DNA of 64,000 nt, taken from assembly GCA_964492775.1 (NCBI GenBank), contig CAZBLH010000003.1, positions 41,710 to 105,709 of the forward strand. The letters run 5' to 3'. Under the pieces are notes generated by a model. The model made no database searches, was not told where the DNA came from, and saw only the letters and a list, made by a program, of their open reading frames with translations. This document shows, piece after piece, positions 34,824-42,810 of the stretch (positions are counted from its first letter, which is position 1; every line of letters starts with the position of its first letter). The stretch comes from WRDS01 sp964492775 (GTDB lineage Bacteria; Actinomycetota; Coriobacteriia; Anaerosomatales; PHET01). The position numbers and the translations under genes are program-made.

Positions 34824-36209
34824 CTACGACGCTTCGCGCTTGAAGTATCCGGAAGCCACACGAGCGAGTAGCCGCACGTCGTCGGGGGTCGGCACGAGGA
34901 GCCTGCGCAACGGCACCCCGGTGTCTCTGACCATCGTGTACAGGATGGCAACGAAGTACGTGGCGTACGAGACTGACGAGGCTACGGCTGCGCCCGCCGC
35001 CCCCACTCTCGGCACAAGCACGAAGTTTCCGAGTGCGTTCAGCACCGCGACCGCGACCGATACCTTCCAATACACGATGCCACGCGCGACCTGATAGTAG
35101 AGGATCAGCGAGGTCAGGCCGTACAGCATCGTCCCGGGCAGGAGCAGGTAGAAGATCCTGACGGACGGTGCGAACGTGCTTCCGAAGATGAGCGGGAGCG
35201 CGACTGGGACCACGACCACCAGGGCTGCCGCCACGACGACCGTGATCAGTATCGAAAGCCGGAGGCTACGTGCGCTGAAGTCAAGCGCGCTTTCGTGACT
35301 CACCCGCGCCGCTTGAGCCTGAATCGCCTGCCCCACGGCGTTGGGGATGTACCAGGCCAGCTCGGCGAAGCTCACGCCCACCGAGTAGAAGCCGACTGCA
35401 GCGGACCCGGAGAGCCAGCCGAGCAACAGTATGTCCTGCCGCATGTGCGTGAAGTCCGCCAACCCGGACAGATGTGCCCTGATCGAGTGGCCCGCGCCCC
35501 TTCGCATCGCCCGGAGATCAACCCGGATCCGGCCGATACGCCCACGCCCCCAGTACGTCATGCTGGCGAGCCCGGCGAGTGATCCCGCAATCGTCGCGAT
35601 GAGTACGCCGGCAACTGACAGACGCCCCGCCCACGCCAGAATCAGCGACAGCATTAGCGTCACTGCGGTGCTGACGATCCCGGTAGCCGCCTGAGGCCCG
35701 AGTCCGCGCAACCCCACCACTACGGAACCGAACCAGGCAAGGATCAGCCCCACCGCGAATGTGGCGACCGCGAGGAGCGCGATGCGCAGTGGCATGTCGG
35801 GCACCACGGCAAGCGGCCCGAACAGCAGGAAGATGATGGGCACCGCCGTGATGGCGGTCATAACCGATGCAAGCGCAAGGGTGTTGCCCGTCGCCACTCC
35901 TGGCGTGATCTCCTTACGCGACAGGTAGTAGAGATTCGACGTGGAGATGCCGAGATTGCCGAAGACCAGAGCGATCGCGACCGTCTGTTGCACGACCGAG
36001 AGCGCTCCTTTGCCGGCTGGGCCGAGGGACCGGGCGATGAGCGCACTCACGACGACGCTCGACACGAGCGCGACAGCCTGTGAGATCAGCGCGACGGCAG
36101 TCCCCGACCCAAGGCGGATCTCATCCGCCTTTTCGTCTGGGCCGACATGGGGCTCCGAGGAGGTCGAAGCCGGCGGACGCGGCACATCCGAATCCTGCAC
36201 CGCCGCCAT
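34824..36209 (-). CDS. Oligosaccharide flippase (Wzx-like, MOP superfamily)
   Basis: A 461-residue protein with about 14 helices after a 30-residue polar N-terminus. It moves undecaprenyl-linked repeat units across the membrane. Shared blocks with the flippase half of 15127-17097 are ARSLGPAGKGALSVVQQTVA, LGISTSNLYYLSRKEITPGV and THMRQDILLLGWLSGSAAVG, so the two diverged from a common gene. Unlike that protein it has no deacetylase domain. Its ATG overlaps the stop of the radical SAM gene (TGATG), implying translational coupling. Confidence 0.92.
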   Translation of the reverse strand: MAAVQDSDVPRPPASTSSEPHVGPDEKADEIRLGSGTAVALISQAVALVSSVVVSALIARSLGPAGKGALSVVQQTVAIALVFGNLGISTSNLYYLSRKEITPGVATGNTLALASVMTAITAVPIIFLLFGPLAVVPDMPLRIALLAVATFAVGLILAWFGSVVVGLRGLGPQAATGIVSTAVTLMLSLILAWAGRLSVAGVLIATIAGSLAGLASMTYWGRGRIGRIRVDLRAMRRGAGHSIRAHLSGLADFTHMRQDILLLGWLSGSAAVGFYSVGVSFAELAWYIPNAVGQAIQAQAARVSHESALDFSARSLRLSILITVVVAAALVVVVPVALPLIFGSTFAPSVRIFYLLLPGTMLYGLTSLILYYQVARGIVYWKVSVAVAVLNALGNFVLVPRVGAAGAAVASSVSYATYFVAILYTMVRDTGVPLRRLLVPTPDDVRLLARVASGYFKREAS

Positions 36210-37261
36210 CAGACCATGCCTTCGGCTGTGCCGTCGTCAGAAGCGGGGGGTGTCGAGGAAGGGCCGGCATTGACCCATTCCTCAAGCGACCGCGAAGACC
36301 TCCCCCAGGGGACGAACGACAGCCTGCCTGAGTCACAATGTGCGCACCAAGGCACCGGTCGAAGCAGGAAGTCCATGATCTTCCAGCCGTCAGACGCAGA
36401 CATGATGTCGCTCGAGCTCTGACCCTCATCACGCAGTCCCTGGAGGCCGAAGCGTTCCTCCAGCACATCGGAGAACGCGACGTACGCACATGGGTACAGC
36501 CGACCGTTTCTGACGATGGGACAGTTGTTGTAGCCCTGGCAGTGCCAGAAGGACTCAACCGGGTCGTGGCGTAGATCGAGATCGACCGGCAAGCGGAAGA
36601 ACTCCTCCCGGAACACGGTCCACTCGACTACCGCTCCGTGCTTCCTGCCAAGCTCGTTGATCTCATCGACCGGCAGGCCGATCGGATAGTTGTCGCACAG
36701 CAGGACGATTCCCGTCTCGGCGAGGGCTCGCCACGCGAGCTCGCTCATGCGAGTGACCAGGACGCCATTGGTCATGAGATACATCTTGAGATCGGGGAAC
36801 GCGTCCTTGGGAAACGCCTTCCTTGCTGAGTACAGGAATCTCGGGAGATCAGGATGCAGGAGCGGCTCCCCTCCCAGCAGGTAGATCTGGTCAACCGCTC
36901 GGAACAACCGGGCCACGGCCCGCATCTCTGATTCGAACACGTCAGGGTCGGCGAACCACGGCCGGGCGATATTGCTGAAGTGGGCACAACCCCTGCAGTT
37001 GAGGTTGCAGTGATCGGTGATGTGGATCTCGAAGTGATGCAGGCGCGGTTTGCGTCTCAGGATGTAGCGATCCACCCAGCGTCGAACGCGCGACTCCGTG
37101 GAGCTCATCACGGACTTCGGGAACGCGCGGATGTAGGCGCGACGGGCAACCGCGAACCAACGCTCGGGCACTGCCTTCCTGATCAGACCCTGAACTCGAA
37201 CAAGCACGTCCGCGATCCGCTCCCGAGACTCAACGAACCGCAGGCTGCGGCCCTTCAGCAT
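36209..37261 (-). CDS. Radical SAM protein with C-terminal Cys-rich (SPASM-like) region
   Basis: A roughly 350-residue radical SAM enzyme. The [4Fe-4S]/SAM site is CNLNCRGC in HFEIHITDHCNLNCRGC, followed by YLLGGEPLLHPDLPRFLY, the SAM-binding GGEP block. The C-terminal half has extra cysteines in SFWHCQGYNNCPIVRNGRLY-PCAY and VPWCAHCDSG, suggesting an auxiliary cluster. It lies in a glycan operon with the flippase. Radical SAM enzymes of this type occur in polysaccharide clusters, but the reaction is unknown. The start at 37261 is uncertain: no clear ribosome site is seen and the divergent GT4 begins 17 bases away. Confidence 0.85.
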   Translation of the reverse strand: MLKGRSLRFVESRERIADVLVRVQGLIRKAVPERWFAVARRAYIRAFPKSVMSSTESRVRRWVDRYILRRKPRLHHFEIHITDHCNLNCRGCAHFSNIARPWFADPDVFESEMRAVARLFRAVDQIYLLGGEPLLHPDLPRFLYSARKAFPKDAFPDLKMYLMTNGVLVTRMSELAWRALAETGIVLLCDNYPIGLPVDEINELGRKHGAVVEWTVFREEFFRLPVDLDLRHDPVESFWHCQGYNNCPIVRNGRLYPCAYVAFSDVLEERFGLQGLRDEGQSSSDIMSASDGWKIMDFLLRPVPWCAHCDSGRLSFVPWGRSSRSLEEWVNAGPSSTPPASDDGTAEGMV

Positions 37262-37263
37262 GC

Positions 37264-37269
37264 TAGACT
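37264..37269 (+). promoter_or_regulatory. Putative -10 box of the GT4 gene, near-leaderless
   Basis: TAGACT lies eight bases before the ATG at 37278, giving a transcript with at most a base or two of leader. It sits between the divergent radical SAM start and the GT4 start, so one promoter is squeezed into a 16-base gap. Confidence 0.35.
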
Positions 37270-37277
37270 TCAAGGCC

Positions 37278-38612
37278 ATGGACAGCAACGCTCGGACCAC
37301 ACCCGCGCGGTTGACCGACATTCTGCAGGTCAACACCTCCGATCTCAGCGGAGGCGCCGAGAAGGTATCGCTCGGCTTGCACCGCTACTACCTCCAGCGA
37401 GGCCTTCGCTCGACCCTCGCCGTGGGCTGGAAGCGCACGCTCGAGCCCGGTGTCGTGGAGATTCCGCAGCTACCGTTCCGCAGTGCCTGGGCACGAATGT
37501 TCGGCGAGAATCGCCGAGCTGGCCTGCTGGGAACGGCAGGCCGCGCGGCCGCAGAACCACTGCGCTACCTTTCGCGGCTGGCGGGACACGAGGATTTCGG
37601 CTTTCCCGGGACGCTGCATGTCGATGAGCTCGCTCCCCGGGCTCCTCAAGTACTGCATCTGCACAACCTGCACGGTGGCTACTTCGACATCCGGGCCTTG
37701 CCAGAACTCACAGCACGCTACCCAACCATCTACTCGCCCCACGACCCCTGGGCGCTCAGCGGGCACTGCGCGCATCCGATGGATTGCCCGAGATGGCGCA
37801 CGGGATGCGATACCTGCCCGGACCTGCAGCGCTATGTTCCCATCGCGCGCGACTCGAGTGGAGCGAACTGGGCCACCAAGCGCGAGGCGTTGGAACGCAG
37901 CCGCTTCTACCTGGCATCACCGTCCAGGTGGATGCTGGACATGTTCCTCGATGCCAGGCTGGAGTCCTCCATCATCGATGCTCGGGTGATCCGCAACGGC
38001 ATCGACTCGGCGGTCTTCTCGCCCGGCGACAGGGGTTCGGAGCGAAGGACGCTCGGCATCGCGGAGGACGCGACGGTCATCGTCACCTCGGCCCGAGCCG
38101 GCGTCGCCGGCGACTTCAAAGGCGCCGACATCCTCGAGGACGCATTCGAGATCGCCTCCCAAAGCGGCATCGATCGTCAGGGCATCATCGTGCTTACCCT
38201 GGGCGACACGGCGCCACCGAGAAGGGTCGGCTGCTTCCGCATCGAGTCGGTGCCGTACACGGCCGACCCGACTCGCGTGGCCAGCTACCTGCGTTCGGCC
38301 GACCTTTACGTCCACCCCTCAAGAGCCGAGAACTACTCGCTCTCGATCCTCGAGGCGCTCGCGTGTGGCACGCCGGTGGTGGCAAGCGACACTGGCGGCA
38401 CCCCCGAGGTCGTAGAGGATCGCAGGGCTGCCCTGCTGTTCCCGAGTGAGGACAGCGCCGCGCTCGCCCAGGTGCTCGTCTGGCTTCTGCAGGCGGATCA
38501 CCGGCTCGACGATCTTGCCGAGAAGGCTCGTGATGACGCCGCCCGCTGCTACACTCTCGAACAGCAGGCAGAAGCGTATCTGGACTGGTACGGCCAGATA
38601 ATCGGCGCGTGA
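37278..38612 (+). CDS. Glycosyltransferase family 4 with Cys-rich insert (WcaC-like)
   Basis: A 444-residue GT-B glycosyltransferase. The N-terminus DILQVNTSDLSGGAEKVSLG is the acceptor-domain glycine loop. The central insert GHCAHPMDCPRWRTGCDTCP carries four Cys typical of colanic-acid WcaC-like GT4s. The C-terminal donor site is SRAENYSLSILEALACGTPV. The ATG at 37278 has only a weak AAGG nearby and may be leaderless; an in-frame ATG at 37260 would overlap the radical SAM start. It is followed after 61 bases by a methyltransferase gene. Confidence 0.88.
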   Translation: MDSNARTTPARLTDILQVNTSDLSGGAEKVSLGLHRYYLQRGLRSTLAVGWKRTLEPGVVEIPQLPFRSAWARMFGENRRAGLLGTAGRAAAEPLRYLSRLAGHEDFGFPGTLHVDELAPRAPQVLHLHNLHGGYFDIRALPELTARYPTIYSPHDPWALSGHCAHPMDCPRWRTGCDTCPDLQRYVPIARDSSGANWATKREALERSRFYLASPSRWMLDMFLDARLESSIIDARVIRNGIDSAVFSPGDRGSERRTLGIAEDATVIVTSARAGVAGDFKGADILEDAFEIASQSGIDRQGIIVLTLGDTAPPRRVGCFRIESVPYTADPTRVASYLRSADLYVHPSRAENYSLSILEALACGTPVVASDTGGTPEVVEDRRAALLFPSEDSAALAQVLVWLLQADHRLDDLAEKARDDAARCYTLEQQAEAYLDWYGQIIGA

Positions 38613-38673
38613 CTCCGCTGCGCGCATATCGGCACGTGTCTGCCGCGCGGACGCGAAGGAGGACAGGGCGGTC

Positions 38674-39435
38674 TTGAGGCAGGGTCGCTTCGGGATACTG
38701 ATGGGCCTCGGCCCGCGGGGACTGCTTCGGGCCCTCAGGCGCAGGCTGCTCAATCCACGCTCCGGTGAGGTCGACTTCGGTGACCTGCGCTCGCTGGAGC
38801 CGGTGAGCCGGCTGTTCGGCATGGACCGAGGCACACCCATCGACCGCCACTACATCGCCGTGTTCATCGAGTCCAACAAGGACGCTGTCCGGGGCCGATG
38901 TCTCGAAGTCGCAGACCGCGCATACACGATCGAGTACGGTGGCGACTCCGTCACTCAGAGCGATGTCCTGTACGCGGAAGGCTTCGACGACGCTCATTCT
39001 GAGCAGGCCACGGTCGTGGGAGACCTGACCGACCTGGCCTGCGTCGGCGACGGGACCTACGACTGTGTGATCGTCACCCAGACTCTCCAGTTCATCTACG
39101 ACTTCCGACAGGCGGTTCGGGAAATCGAGCGCGTCCTGAAGCCGGGCGGAACCTGCCTCTGCACGATCTCGGCGATCAGCCAGATCAGCCGCTACGACAT
39201 GGATCGTTGGGGCGAGTACTGGCGAATGACGTCGCTGGCTGCCGATCGTGTCTTCTCTGATGCCTTCGCTGGAGGCACAGTCGACGTCCGCTCCTTCGGC
39301 AACGCCCTGAGCGCCGTCGCGGGGTTGCAAGGTCTCTCGGCCGAGGAGCTGTCCGCAAGAGAGCTCGAATACCACGATCCCGACTACGAGATGCTCGTGT
39401 GCATCCGCGCGACCAAGGGTTCCCCACTGTGCTGA
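38674..39435 (+). CDS. Class I SAM-dependent methyltransferase
   Basis: A 253-residue protein with a methyltransferase fold. CLEVADRAYTIEYGGDSVTQ replaces the usual GxGxG loop; DGTYDCVIVTQTLQFIYDFR is the motif IV region, and VREIERVLKPGGTCLCTISA is the conserved strand-5 block (LKPGG). It probably modifies a sugar or glycan end. I keep the TTG start at 38674, with GGAGG upstream; an ATG at 38701 is possible. It overlaps the deacetylase gene by seven bases (GTGCTGA). Confidence 0.8.
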   Translation: MRQGRFGILMGLGPRGLLRALRRRLLNPRSGEVDFGDLRSLEPVSRLFGMDRGTPIDRHYIAVFIESNKDAVRGRCLEVADRAYTIEYGGDSVTQSDVLYAEGFDDAHSEQATVVGDLTDLACVGDGTYDCVIVTQTLQFIYDFRQAVREIERVLKPGGTCLCTISAISQISRYDMDRWGEYWRMTSLAADRVFSDAFAGGTVDVRSFGNALSAVAGLQGLSAEELSARELEYHDPDYEMLVCIRATKGSPLC

Positions 39436-40466
39436 GCCCAACCGCCCTCCGCGTATTGTCACGCACGCGCAGACGCGTGCTCGGCCTGCTCGGCGGATCT
39501 GCGGTAGTGCTGATCTACCACCGGGTGGCCACCCTTGAGCGGGACCCACAGGGGCTCTCCGTCCCGCCCGCCGTCTTTCGGGAACAGATCGCGACGATCA
39601 CGGAGCGGTACCCGGTCGTACCTCTGGGACACCTGGTGCGGCTGCTGGCGAGAGGTCAGCGCATGCCCCGACGGTGCGTCTACATAACCTTCGACGACGG
39701 CTACGCCGACAACCTCATTCACGCGAAGCCTGTGCTCGAAGCTGCGGGGGCATCGGCCACGTTCTTCGTGACGACCGACCGCTTGAGCGATCCCGCGGAG
39801 CAGTGGTGGGACGAGCTCGATCGGCTGCTTCTGTCCCCTTGCAGCCTTCCCGAGAAGCTCATTCTTCCCATCGGAGACGCGCTCGACTGCTCATCCTGCC
39901 GAGATTGGGACGCCAGCCCGGCGCGCGCCTCGGCAGGATGGACGGTGCGCGATAGCACCCGTACGCCGAGACAAGCGCTGTACGCCGAGCTCTGCGACCG
40001 GGTGAGCCAGCAAACCCCGGCCGAGCGAAGCAGAACGCTCGAGTGCCTACGCGAGCAGATCGGCGCGACCGATGGCCCTCGAGCCGAGAACCGGCACCTC
40101 ACCGCAGGCGAGATCGGCGAACTCGACACCGGCGTGACCTCTGTCGGTGTCCACACCGCGTCGCACCCGAGGTTGGCGACACTCAGCGCTTCCCAGCAGC
40201 TCGGACAGATCGCTGACAGCAAGCGGCTGCTCGAAGAGATCTGCGGAAGGACGATGGATCTGTTCTCGTACCCGTACGGCGACCCTGATTCGTACACGCC
40301 TGAGACGGTGCAGATGGTGAGACGTCTCGGTTTCGCCGGCGCGGTGGCGACCCATCATGGCATCACCCACCGCCTCACTGACCCCTATCTCATTCCGCGG
40401 TACCCGGCTGCGGGGCTGAGCGCCCCGGAGCTGGCGGACTCGCTCGCCACGTGGTTCGGCGCGTAG
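39429..40466 (+). CDS. Polysaccharide deacetylase (NodB domain)
   Basis: A 345-residue protein with a NodB homology domain. Motif 1 is VYITFDDGYADN with both Asp; ASATFFVTTDRL follows. Motif 2 is GVHTASHPRLATL (H-x3-H) and motif 3 is LFSYPYGDPDSY. It removes N-acetyl or O-acetyl groups from a glycan. The N-terminus has a weak hydrophobic stretch (RRVLGLLGGSAVVLIYHRV) but no clear signal peptide. The GTG start overlaps the methyltransferase stop. The insertion of about 120 residues between motifs 1 and 2 is longer than usual. The stop lies seven bases from the convergent GT2. Confidence 0.88.
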   Translation: MLSPTALRVLSRTRRRVLGLLGGSAVVLIYHRVATLERDPQGLSVPPAVFREQIATITERYPVVPLGHLVRLLARGQRMPRRCVYITFDDGYADNLIHAKPVLEAAGASATFFVTTDRLSDPAEQWWDELDRLLLSPCSLPEKLILPIGDALDCSSCRDWDASPARASAGWTVRDSTRTPRQALYAELCDRVSQQTPAERSRTLECLREQIGATDGPRAENRHLTAGEIGELDTGVTSVGVHTASHPRLATLSASQQLGQIADSKRLLEEICGRTMDLFSYPYGDPDSYTPETVQMVRRLGFAGAVATHHGITHRLTDPYLIPRYPAAGLSAPELADSLATWFGA

Positions 40467-40472
40467 GCCCGC

Positions 40473-41279
40473 CTAAGTCCGATTGCGGTGAACGACGCCG
40501 TAAGCCCAGATGTTCAGGCGATGCCGCAGATAGCGTAACCGCTCCCAAACCGGGTTCGCCCCGTACGCTACCCTGATGCGCTCCCTCTCCCGGTTCGCGG
40601 CCGCGGTGTCGGTATTGCACACCCCGCCGAGCCGGAACTGCGCTATGACAGCCGCCACCCGGATCGCGCGCACACCCGCCGAAAGAGCGCGCAGCACGAA
40701 ATCGTAGTCGGCGAGGATCCGGTACCGCAGGTCGTAGCCGCCAAGCTCACGGTACACGCTCGCCCGGACAAGAAGCGACTGGTGGCACATGGGCAACCAG
40801 TCCGGACGGCCGCCAGGCTCCACCTCGGCAGCTCGGTCGATGCGGAGGGGCTCCCCCTCCTCCGAGATGATCTCGACATCCCCGTAGACCAGGCCCGCGT
40901 CCGGATGCGTGGTCGCCGCCTCGACGATGAGCTCGATCGCTCGGGGCATGTACCGGTCGTCGCTGTTGAGCAGCCCGATCAGCTCGCCGGAGCACAGCGC
41001 GATGCCCTTGTTCATGGCGTCGTAGATGCCCGTGTCGGGCTCGGAGATCCAACGCAGACGACCGGCAAATCGTGGCTCGAAGGAGCGGATGACGTCCAGC
41101 GTACCGTCGGTCGAGCCACCGTCGACGATGATGTACTCGATCTCGGGATAGGTCTGGCCGAGCACCGATTCCATGGCCTCAGCCAGATACCGATCGGAGT
41201 TGAAGCAGACGGTCACCACCGAAACAAGCGGCTTCTTGACGGTGTGCTCAGTTCCGTTGTCACGTGTCGAGCTTCTCAT
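40473..41279 (-). CDS. Glycosyltransferase family 2 (WcaE-like)
   Basis: A 268-residue GT-A enzyme: LVSVVTVCFNSDRYLAEAME, YIIVDGGSTDGTLDVIRSFE, SEPDTGIYDAMNKGIALCSG, the metal site LIGLLNSDDRYMP and CHQSLLVRASVYRELGGYDL. The SEPDTGIYDAMNKGI block is diagnostic of the WcaE/colanic-acid-like GT2 subgroup. I use the ATG at 41279, preceded closely by AGGTG; the frame is open to 41357. It is transcribed alone on the minus strand, separate from the cytochrome gene by a hairpin. Confidence 0.88.
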   Translation of the reverse strand: MRSSTRDNGTEHTVKKPLVSVVTVCFNSDRYLAEAMESVLGQTYPEIEYIIVDGGSTDGTLDVIRSFEPRFAGRLRWISEPDTGIYDAMNKGIALCSGELIGLLNSDDRYMPRAIELIVEAATTHPDAGLVYGDVEIISEEGEPLRIDRAAEVEPGGRPDWLPMCHQSLLVRASVYRELGGYDLRYRILADYDFVLRALSAGVRAIRVAAVIAQFRLGGVCNTDTAAANRERERIRVAYGANPVWERLRYLRHRLNIWAYGVVHRNRT

Positions 41280-41389
41280 AGCACCTGGCAGGTCGCCTGT
41301 CTTCGCGAGCATCAACCATGATTCTACTCGCGCGCGCGCCCGTTGCCGAACTATCAACCCAGACAGCCCATTCTAAGGGACCGAATGCG

Positions 41390-41422
41390 TCGGAGGCCGG
41401 CCCCGACGGAACCGGCCTCCGA
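41390..41422 (-). terminator. Terminator-like hairpin after the third secreted cytochrome gene
   Basis: An 11-bp perfect stem TCGGAGGCCGG/CCGGCCTCCGA with an 11-base loop lies about 30 bases past the stop at 41452. Unlike the other hairpins, its extension pairs better on the plus strand, so it may act on either strand. Confidence 0.6.
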
Positions 41423-41451
41423 TGCGCTATTCGAACTTGGTCCGATCGAGA

Positions 41452-42747
41452 CTAGTAGTTCGCAAAGGATCTGTCGTCGTCATGGGTGGTGTCCCACAGC
41501 GGCCAGTATCCGAACCCGTGGCACTTGAGGCACACACCGTCATTGATGTTGCCGGCGTGACCATCGTGGAAGCCAGCGGCGTCCTCGATCACTGTTCGGG
41601 TGTTGATGCGGTTGGGCGCGAGGCCTCCAACCGCCGTCCCATGAGTGATTCCGAGCCCGGTCTGCCCGTTCCACATCTCGGTCGGCGTGGGCTTGCCAGC
41701 AGCGTCACGGTACGTCACGTCACCGCCGTACATCCAGAGGTTGCCGGACTCGACATCTTTCTCGGTCTGCACGAGCGTACCGGCCGGGCGTGTCCACTCC
41801 CAGACGGTAATGCCGCGGTTGGCATGCGGAAACGCACTCGAGTTGGTTGCCTTACCCACCATGTCGTGGCATGACGCGCACTTGCTGTCGCTGGTGTCAC
41901 CGATTGCCTGGTGGCACCCTCCTGTGCTGCAGTGAGTCGAAGAGCCCGACGTACTGTGACCAGTCATGACCTGGTCCAGGCTGGTGGATTGAGCGGGGTC
42001 AGATGCGCGAAGCTCACCGTAGCCGTCGGCATTGACCGCGAACTGCGAGGAGCTGTGGCACCCAGAAGCGCCGCAGGTGTAACCAGTGACCATCGCTCGG
42101 TTAGAGGCCTTCTGCGACGCGGTCAGCAGACTGAAGTCGCCCCCGAGTGTCGTGGCATCGACGATCGCGGGCCTGACGTTGCCTGCGGCAACCGCGGCTG
42201 AGATCGCAGCGTCATTGCCGGACGTCAGGTTGAACGCGGAAACAGCCCCGTACCCGGAGCTCACTCCGCCGTGGACACCCGCATGGCAGGCGCCCAGACA
42301 GTTGAAGCTCCTGTGCGGGCCGCCTTCCGTGTAAGTCGAGGGCCACTCGACCAAAGCCGTCGAAACGGGATTGGCTCCATTCGGCGTGTGGCAGGCGACG
42401 CACGCCTGAGCGCCCGGCGTGAGCTTCCAGTAACTGCCGACACCGGCTGTGGTCCGATCTGATTGTGCGCGGTGTGCGGAGTGGCAGACGGCGCACTTGG
42501 TAGTGTTGACCGCATAGCCGCCATGGGCCGTGCTCCCATTCGTGCTCGTACCGCCGTTGTAGTTGGCCGAGATCGCATTGGCGCCCTGCCATGACAAGTA
42601 GCCTGGCGCAGTATTCGTCTGAGTTGTTTCGGCACTCACGCGCACTGGGTTGTTGTACGCATAACCCGCGTATTTGGCCGACGCCACCCCGCTGAATGCA
42701 AGCACGAGGGCGATGGCGATGGCCATTGTGAACAGGATCTTTTTCAT
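41452..42747 (-). CDS. Secreted multihaem cytochrome c (7 haem-type motifs, two CX4CH)
   Basis: A 431-residue exported paralogue of 25248-26507. The signal peptide MKKILFTMAIAIALVLAFSG ends at VASA before KYAGYAYNNP. Motifs in order are CAVCH, CVACH, CLGACH (CX3CH), CGASGCH (CX4CH), CSTGGCH (CX4CH), CASCH and CLKCH. At the fifth position the paralogues have CGPCH or CEPCH, so a normal CXXCH is replaced by CX4CH here. GGAGGAGG precedes the ATG. It follows the selenocysteine split-Soret cytochrome gene by 63 bases and is probably in the same operon. Confidence 0.9.
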   Translation of the reverse strand: MKKILFTMAIAIALVLAFSGVASAKYAGYAYNNPVRVSAETTQTNTAPGYLSWQGANAISANYNGGTSTNGSTAHGGYAVNTTKCAVCHSAHRAQSDRTTAGVGSYWKLTPGAQACVACHTPNGANPVSTALVEWPSTYTEGGPHRSFNCLGACHAGVHGGVSSGYGAVSAFNLTSGNDAAISAAVAAGNVRPAIVDATTLGGDFSLLTASQKASNRAMVTGYTCGASGCHSSSQFAVNADGYGELRASDPAQSTSLDQVMTGHSTSGSSTHCSTGGCHQAIGDTSDSKCASCHDMVGKATNSSAFPHANRGITVWEWTRPAGTLVQTEKDVESGNLWMYGGDVTYRDAAGKPTPTEMWNGQTGLGITHGTAVGGLAPNRINTRTVIEDAAGFHDGHAGNINDGVCLKCHGFGYWPLWDTTHDDDRSFANY

Positions 42748-42778
42748 ACCTCCTCCAAATGCCGGAAGGTGTTCAGCC

Positions 42779-42796
42779 GTGAGACTCCCGTCTCAC
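42779..42796 (-). terminator. Small hairpin between split-Soret and secreted cytochrome genes
   Basis: A perfect GTGAGAC/GTCTCAC stem with a 4-base loop, 14 bases past the upstream stop and about 30 bases before the next start. Without a U-tract it is more likely an mRNA processing or attenuation element than a full terminator. Confidence 0.4.
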
Positions 42797-42810
42797 ATTC
42801 GCCGATATCG

